A stretch of DNA of 64,000 nt from Lutjanus erythropterus (Eukaryota; Chordata; Actinopteri; Lutjaniformes; Lutjanidae). Position numbers and translations under genes: made by a program. The notes beneath the pieces were generated by a model. The model had not been told where the DNA came from and did not search any database. It worked only from the letters and a program-made list of their open reading frames with translations. How positions within the stretch are numbered: the first letter of the stretch is position 1; each line of letters starts with the position of its first letter. The stretch is from positions 30,531,134 to 30,595,133 of the forward strand of contig CM034610.1 of NCBI GenBank assembly GCA_020091685.1, given 5' to 3'. This document shows positions 52,571 to 61,800 of this stretch, piece after piece.

Positions 52571-55500
52571 TCAAACATGTAATTTAGTGTTCAGATGTCT
52601 GATAATGACCCAAACATCACCCATAATTCTACTGATTACACAGAAACTCACTTAGTGAGTCAACAGAAAGTACAGTATGAACAGGTCCTGAGTGTGTCAG
52701 CGGGGCTTAATGGTGTCATAGATGAATATTTGATCTAAATGTCAGATCTCATGCTGCTCACTGCACTGATGCATTACTTGAGAGTCTCCAGGGACATCTG
52801 TAAGTTGTAGCTGCGTTCCTGTTCAGGAAGCTTGGAGAACTCCACCAGACAGGGGTGCTGCCGCTTGTTATCGTCTCGCACCTGAAACACACACACACAC
52901 ACAAAAAAAAACAAAAAACATAAAGGTTAGGATGGTAAGGGAGCCTGTTGTTTGGCACCATTTGATCTCAGGACACCAGGAACCAGAGGACACCTGGACG
53001 CATGTAGACATATTGGAGTTACATCAATCATCAAATTTTCTCTAATGGCGCCTACAAATATATATATTAGTATATTAAAATATGTATTTAACTGTTAACT
53101 GAAGTTACTGCTGGTTGAGACAAACAGCCCGTCCTCTCTGAAGACAGTGAATGACTTCAGCATGAGAGGACAGGATGAAGATAATGACTGATGTCTCTGT
53201 TCTTCATTCTTTATAAACTTCACTCAGTGTTCTGATGTCAGAATATGATCTTTTTTAAACACAGGAAAGTGTGTGTGTGATATTTAGTTTATAAAGTGAC
53301 TTTGCTGTTGCAAACAGTTTTTTACAGTTTCTGCTCTAATTGTGTTAATTATAGAATATAATTAATTCACACAGATTGCACACAGATTAAATCTGTTCAG
53401 AAAGGTACTTTGGCCTAAATGGTCTATTATTCTTATTTGTTTTAGGGCGATATTTTTTAAATAGCCAAATTAGTTTGATTGGTTACTGCACAGTAATTTG
53501 TAATTTGGTTATTGTGAACCTGCCATAAAAAAAAAAAACTGTGAGATAGATACATTTGTTCGGTGCCTTTTTTGGGGCATCATCTTCACATTTATGCACG
53601 TATTGTCAAAAAAAAAGACTGGAAGCATGAATAAATGCTTCAGGTCGCAGTTGCACCAGTGAGACAGCTGAGACAGTGAGCCTGCACAGAGCTGCAGACA
53701 TGGGATGGATGACTGAAACATCTTTTTACTGCAAGTGTTGAAATATAGGAGCATCTACAGGGATTCTGCTATGAAACAATATTAGTCTCTCCCATTTTAC
53801 AAAACCTACTCATACTTCTCTGGTTATTTTGTATGGTGGTGTGTAAAGTGGTGTGTAATTTATTACTTCCAAGTGAAAGAAACTAGCAATTGCAATATAT
53901 TCTTTTGTTGACGGTAACTTGCCCAACACTGGCCACAGAGATGTGTCAAAGCTCTGCCAACTGAGCACTCAGCCACTGTGGTAATTCCAAAAGGACAGAG
54001 AGATAAAGCTTCTGTTATCAAATGTGCAAAACACCATTAACACCTTACTGATCAGATCTCTCTATAGCTCTTTTCAGACATAGAATACAGAACATTTCAG
54101 GCTTCATCAAGCTGTTAAATGGTGCTTTTTTGTCCTCAAACACGAGGCCAACATGTTAAATTGCCCATAAATTGATGTAAAGTGGAGCATGTGTGAAAGA
54201 GGCTCATATTCAGCCCTGTGCTGTTTGTCTGATACTCACTGCACCGTAGGTCCAGCCCAGTTCGATCTTGTTCATCACCCACAGCTCATGGATGTTTTCT
54301 GCCAGCTTCTCCCTGATCCTCTCCAAGTGAGGCGGCAGCACAATCTGCAAACAAACACAGACACAACTGATTTAAATGGCTTCAGATACGAGTCCTCTGT
54401 GCTTCAGTCTGGCTCTGCTCTCTTTGTTGTGATCACACAGAAAGAGTCATGAACATTGGCATGAAATAAAACGCTGGGTTCCTTCACCTTTTCCAAAGTC
54501 CAATTCAAGCATTTTCAAGAATTTTCAAGGTACATTTTCACACTTACAGCTGTAGTAAATTACATATTATTCACAATGATTAGTTCACTTCTTCATCACA
54601 TTAAATCAGAAGTGCTGTAAAGAACTAAAATTATCTTTTGTGATAAGAATTTTACAGAAAGGAAGTTTCATGTTTCAAAATGTGCCACTGTCTGTGAGCA
54701 GACATCCTATACAATGTGTCTGAGCAGATGTCTGACTTATTTCTTTAGATGTCTGTGAGACAAAGGTGGTGAAGGCTGGAGACAGTGGACACTTAAGTAA
54801 CAAAATCATGATTTGACAGACGGAAGTGTCCACAGTGATTTAGATTTAATACAAAGATAATAAAACAAAGACAGTGACAAATGGCACTGTTTATTCTGGC
54901 ACAGGAATCAACATAAAAACAAATATTGTGCAATATTTTCCAGATTCCACATTTTACTCTTGTGGCTCTATTTCTTGATAAAACAAAAGCTCACAGAGCA
55001 CGATGCAAAAGTGAGGACAAGAATGATGAAAAGATCTTTCCAATGTGACCAGGCGACAGTTAAGTAGATGCAGAAAATGCAGAATTCTGACGAAAAAAAA
55101 AGCCTTTGCATGTTTGTTCATATTTAAACAAAGGTGGTAGCCAGTGATACAGAGGTGGCCCACCTTTGAGTCAGACAGGCAGGGAAAACACTGTATTTTA
55201 ATGTAGAAGTAATGCAATTTAAATTTGAAAATTCAAGTGTTTTCAAGGATTTCCAGCACCTCTTCAAACCTTGACAACATTCACCGGGAAAAGTGGCATG
55301 GAAACAGATTTTGGAGGCTCTTTTGGAATAAAAATGGAATAAAGTTTCATAGTTATGAAAGGATAAAAAAAAAATATTTCACAGTTTCATAGAGATCTTT
55401 TTTCATTATGTTTTTTTTTTAATCTAATGTATAACACTTCTGGTCTCTTTCAATGACCCCTCCTCTGTGCTGCTACCACTGCTGCCAGATATGTGATCAT

Positions 55501-58500
55501 TTCTTTGTACCATAATTGTACAATGTACGATCAGTAATTACAAAAACATTTTGACATTTCCATAAAACAGCAACAAAACTCAGCTTGAGAGCAACGAGTC
55601 ACATCAGCATCGGTAGAGCAGTGACACAGCCTGGGGCTTTTATTTTGACGGGTAAGAGCAGAATGAGTGGTGTGGTGAGCTGTGGCTGATTCTGTGTAAA
55701 GTCATACTCTGTCTTGCCATTCAGTGTAGCATCCTGGCTGCTTCACAGGTTGTTTCCGTATGTACAATCATTTTTGTTAAAATGCGATAAGTACGATATC
55801 TCTGTATTTTACATCTGGCAACACTGGCTGCTGATAATAACCTGACAGTGGTGTGTACCTGACTGGTGTCCACAGGTGTGGGGGTGAACGCAGCCTGGCT
55901 CAGGGTGATGGTGGGTCCTAGCAGGTCTCTGGCTGCAGTCTGATCCTGACTGGGCTCCAGCTTCAGCTTCTCTCTGGGCAGCACCGCCTCATAGCAGGGA
56001 GCGTAACCTGGAGGAGGGAGGAACTTAAACTCCCCATGACGACCACCGAGGAGGAAACGCACCCTGCAGTGTGACAGTGGACAGGAGGAGGAGTCAGGGA
56101 GGAAAGATTATGGTTCAGCATGGAGAAATGTCTTTATTTACATTCTTTTGGCAATATATAAAGAAAATAATAAAACAATAAGAATGGGCTTAATTTTTCA
56201 AAATAAGAACCCCAGAAAGTAACAATATCTTAATAGAAAGCTCAGGATGAGGCATGGCTTTTCAATTTGAAGCTCTTACAATGACTGTCAACTACAGATG
56301 GGCTTAGTTTTTCAAAATAAAACCCCAGAAAGTAAAGGTCTCTTGACAAAGAGCGTAGGATGAGGCTTGTTTTTCAATTTGAAGCTCCCATCAACTGGAG
56401 ATGAGCTTACATTTCAAAATAAAAGCCCCAGAGAGTAACAATATCTTAGCAGGATGCTCATGATGAGACTTGTTTTTATAAATAAAAGCTCCCAATGGTC
56501 ACTATAAGTTAACAGAATACTTGGCATGGATCTATTTCTTTCAGTTTATTTGTTTATTTGTAAGGGACAAGTAAAAAAGAACGCTGACAGTTGCATAAGC
56601 AGTGTCCGACGTGCTGCACATGTGTTTATAGCCAAAGCTAAACCAACACCAGTCCCTTGACGGGCACTGATCATCCAAGTAATTGTTAGAATTACATGTT
56701 GCAGTGTAAAACTTTTATAAAATAAAATAAAATAAAATAAAACCCCAAACAGTAACTGTATTTTAACTGGAAGCTCAGTATGACAAGGCTGTTTCAAAAT
56801 AAAATCCCTCAAAATTAACTGCATCCTAACAGGTAGGTAGACAAAATGATCAGCTCTTTAAGGACAATGCTGTTATAATTCTCATTTTTTGTAACTTTTA
56901 TATTTCTACATACAGACACACATACAACGTTCACACTGACACACACTGTAACAGCTGGTCACAGATGCTGCAGCCAATAGCCTCTAGCTCTCACACACAT
57001 TTTCTTAGAAAATGGGTAACATCTAGGTATTCCTGCAATCTTATTTTTAACCAGTTGTTGAATAAAGATTCTGAAACAGCATAAGACAGACACTTACTCT
57101 TAATTCTACAAATGATGCACAGTGCATATTCAATTTTATATGAAATGTGATGTCATTCTACTGTAGGTGGAGAATAATAACATCCTGTGTATTTTAGTAA
57201 GAAATAAGTTCATTCATTTTCCATCTGCTCAGTCAGTAAAAGAGCTTGTGGATGATTATTACAACATAGCGTAACTTGCACTACAAAAATATAAAAGAAA
57301 TCTACTTTTTTGTGTCACTGTAGGTGACTCTGTTGTTCAGCACCACCTTTTTGAAACTTTATGGTTAATGTTTGTTATAGTCAGACAAAATACGGTCAAG
57401 CTTCCTCTGACATGAGGGCTACAGACAGTAAGTGAGTGTTTATTTTGTGAGGCACTGACTTGACTCCGGCAGAGAAACTGGCCACAGGGAAGAAGAGGCC
57501 GTCAGAGTTGAAGTTTTCAAACATGCCCTGAACGGGCTGGCCATTGATCCTGAAGGAGATGCTGGGCACGCTGAGGTCCAGGCAGCAGCTCACCACGTCC
57601 TCCGCTCTCAGAAGGTGCTGGTTGGGTGAGTTAACAGTTCGCGCGATGCAGCCTGCACAAAGAGGAAACTGTTTGAATCTGGTTTAAGTTTAACATCTGG
57701 AACAATCTGTTTGAGGGCAATTTCTGTTTCATTCACATGCAATTGCTTTTCATGGTCGGTTGTCTTATTATTTCAAAATATGAAAATAGCCTGTCATAAC
57801 TTTGTGCTAGGCAGAAAGAAGTACAAAGATTGTTTAGCTGGTTATTATATAAAAGTAAAAGTACCAGCCATACACACACACACACACAGCTCACCTGACC
57901 AGAGGTGGAGTCCATCAAAGCCGTAGGAGTAGAGGTCATCACCCACTCCGTTGCCTCCCCACCCTTCCCCCCCACTGGGGTAGGGCGCGTAGCCGTTGGT
58001 GTTGGCCCAGCCCACCCTGAGGTGAGTGGCCTCTGCTGTGACGAACGGCAGCGCCTGATCCACGATCAGCTCGTAGTACCACTTCCTGTACTGGGCAGAG
58101 CCGTCGCTGACCCCCAGGAAGATGTTGGGACGCATGCTGAGGAGAGGAGAGACGGTCAGTGATCCATCTGAACTGAGAAGTCTGAACTTTACCTGCTACT
58201 GGGCAAACAATGACAATTTCTGTACGTTCTGAACGCCAGAAAAGTATTTGCTGTTGATAGTTGACAGTGTTTCAGTTAAATGTTTTTAAGAAACATTTAT
58301 TTTGCAACTCTAGATTTTGCTGGGTAGAAAAAAATAAGATGCACTTTTGTAATAAAATACTTTAAGAGCTTGTATTTGAGTTTTTGAAATACTTAAAAAA
58401 CATTATTTAATATATTATTTTACTGTCAAATAGAGAAAGTGACACTGATTAGCAAAGGTAGACGTAACAAATTACAACTACTAATGTTATTGTTATTAGA

Positions 58501-58591
58501 TCTTATTTAAGTATGCATTACACTATGTAATCTGCTTAGCTACTTACTCAGAATTCATGCATTTGTTTCAGCTACATTTTGTGTGTGTGTA

Positions 58592-58667
<76 letters not shown>

Positions 58668-58809
58668 CCTGCTTACGTGGTTGATCAGGCGGGTCTGCAG
58701 TAACAGATCTCTTCCTGGCAGCAGGTTGTCACAGATCAGGTGCTGGTTGGAGCGCACCGCCACACCATGACACACACACAGTGAACACAACACATCTAGA
58801 ACCTGGATG

Positions 58810-58881
<72 letters not shown>

Positions 58882-61800
58882 CAAGTCACACACCAGAGAA
58901 TATATCAGTGTTGTGGAGATAGCATTATTACAGTATAAACAAATGTATACAAACACTTAACAGCACCCAGACTGAGCTGCAGGACTCCCGATCGACTGAT
59001 TTGATTGGTGGAGCTGCAGCTCTGTGTGTTTTCTCTGTCTTGAGAATGGTTTGTTGTCAGTGTCTCTGCTCAGTAAAGAAAATGTGCCTAAATGTTTAAA
59101 TCAGTGCTGCTGGCAGGATTCAGCTGCCTCAGGTTCTACCAACAGATTCCTGGAAACCTTCTCACAGCACACAAATAAACATGTGGACACAACTTTAAAA
59201 CACATTTCAAGGTGTATAATAGAAGTTTGTACGTGTGGTATTTTTATATATATATATAAGTATATATATATAGTTAATCTTTAAAAAAATATTAACTATA
59301 TTCTATTACAGTTACAGATAAACAATATAAACAGATACACTTAGTAAAAATGTGGATTATTAGTAGGATTACAATTTCAAAGTAAAGAACAATATCCTAT
59401 CATGCACAGTGACACACAGCTGTCAATTCATTATCATGACCTCCAGTGAAAAAATGCTTTCACTAGCAACATTTATTTGTCTTGTGCACAACAAAGGAAG
59501 GAACATCTGGGAAAAAAAAACATTAAACACTTTCAAATCTATTATTAGTCAACTGAATATGCATATATTTTGATAATTGATTATTGTTTTGAGTCATTTT
59601 TAAAGGAAAATAGTCCAAATTCTCTGATTTCAGTTTCTTAAATGTGAATATTTTCTGGTTTCTTCTCTCTGACAGTAAACTGAATATCTTTGAGTTGTGG
59701 ACAAAACAAGACATATGAGGACGTCATCTTGGACTTTGATCAACACTTTTAAAAATTTTCTGACATTTTATGGACCAAACAACTAATAGATTAATTGTGA
59801 AAATAACTGACCAACGAATCAATAATGAAAATAATCATTAGTTGCACCTCTAAAAACACTATCTTAGGCTAAACAATTTCACCATATTTTATACTGAGGT
59901 AATGCAAAAGTAACAGAAAGCAATCAAGTTACATTACTTTAATACTGTGATACTTGGATTTTGGTAATTAGTAACTGTACTGATATCCATCTTTAAAGTA
60001 ACCATCCCAGCCCTGTGTATAAGAATACCTTGTGGTTGCGTCCATGCTTGTCCAGCAGAGAGATGATGGATTTGATGTGTCCCTCTTTGATTATGTTCAG
60101 GGCCTCGGGACTTTCCACCAGCACACAGTGAAGCACCTCCAGGATACCTGGAAATACAACATAAGTATAGTGAGAATGACTACATACAGTAAGTATTCAA
60201 ACCAGGGACTGTAATCACAACTCATCCTGAGGCTAGGAGGAGCTCCTGACTGTCTGAGATGGAACAAACTCCCAACAATAAGGGGCGTGTCAGTCCTAAC
60301 TTAAGGACACTTCAGTTTTTGATTTATTCATTAATTTTAAAGCTAAAAGAAGCTCCTCTGTCTGACAGGAAGTCCAGAGGAGTCACTGAGTCACTGCGAC
60401 CTGCTCACAGTCAGTCAGCTGTGCACCTCAGTGTGTCGGCATTCTGGAAAAACATCATGATTGATTTTAGAAGGGACAGTTCACTCCAAAATCAAAAATA
60501 CATGATTTTCCACGGCCTGTAAAACTATTCAACCATTGACAGAGGTTTGGAGCTATCAGCCGTACAGATGTTGCCTTCTCTCCAGTATAATGGGACTAAA
60601 TGGCACTCAGCTTGTGTTGCTCTGCAAAGCACCAAAAAATACATCTGAAAAATGGAACATTTTGTCAACTTTGTAAGACGTCTACATTTAATAAAAAATG
60701 TTCTCACTAGGAAGTTGACCTCTTACATGGTTTAGTTGCCAAGAGTTTGATCATTATATATATATATATAGTATATAGTATATTTTCCAGCATAATTGAA
60801 TAATAAAAACCAAAACACCCTCAAAATATGTTTTTTTTCCTAATTCTCAAGAATGAGTGAATCTCCTCAAGGCATTCCTAAGATATCGCATCCACAATAA
60901 CGGAGCATAAGTACAGATGTATTGACGTATGTGTGGACAGACAACCCAAAAACATCAATTTGTCATCGTATATAGAATAGACCTTTTCACTGCAGCTGTT
61001 TTCACATGAAATACAGAGAGGCAGACAGAGGCAGTACTAATCACAGTAACACTAAACACAACTGAACCTTCATTAAAGTCATACACCTGATCTTTAGTCA
61101 CTATTTCAGGACAAATATCTGGTGCTTATAAAATAGTATATATTTGTGAATGCAATCTGTCTGTCTAATTTAATGTCATGTAAATGTTCACTTTTATCGA
61201 AATGCCAAGCATAGTATAAGATTTCTTTTTGAATTTTCTTTCCTCTTTCCTTTTTCTTTAATTTAAGTTTTAGTTTTGAAGTTTTTCCGAAGGCATCAAC
61301 TCTCAATTTAAGCATGTTATAATGCCTACAGCTGCATTTGAGATTTAATTCTAAGAGACTACAGGAGCCCCTGCCCCACCCTCCTCCACGCAGATCAGTC
61401 ATGTCAGGAAGGAAACCCTTGATTTGTGAAACTCTCTCAAGATCTTTTACTAAGTAAAATTATATAAGTATAAGCAGGAACATTTACTTAAACTCTTAAA
61501 AATAAAAGTACTCAGTGCAGAATACTACATATAAAATAAGGAGAGGAGAAGAATAACTAAAGTTTATTATATGTAACTTTAGTTTTTATAAATAATTGTG
61601 AGAGGGGTGCCCTTTTTTTCACTTAAGCGTCTGTCCTCATAATGTCTGTGCTGTTATCAATCAACTCATCAAGACAGATTTGCTTTGGATTTATTTTCTG
61701 CACTTTTTAAATATTCAAAATAATTACCAACAAAAGCCCAGAGGGCTGTACAACGAAATGAGATTAATGTGTTAGTGGTGTATGTTGAGTTGAGTTTTCA

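Noticed and set aside
58572..58956. Long Cys-Val and Thr-His open frames on both strands
   Set aside because: Translations of the (GT)n/(AC)n tracts around exon w4.
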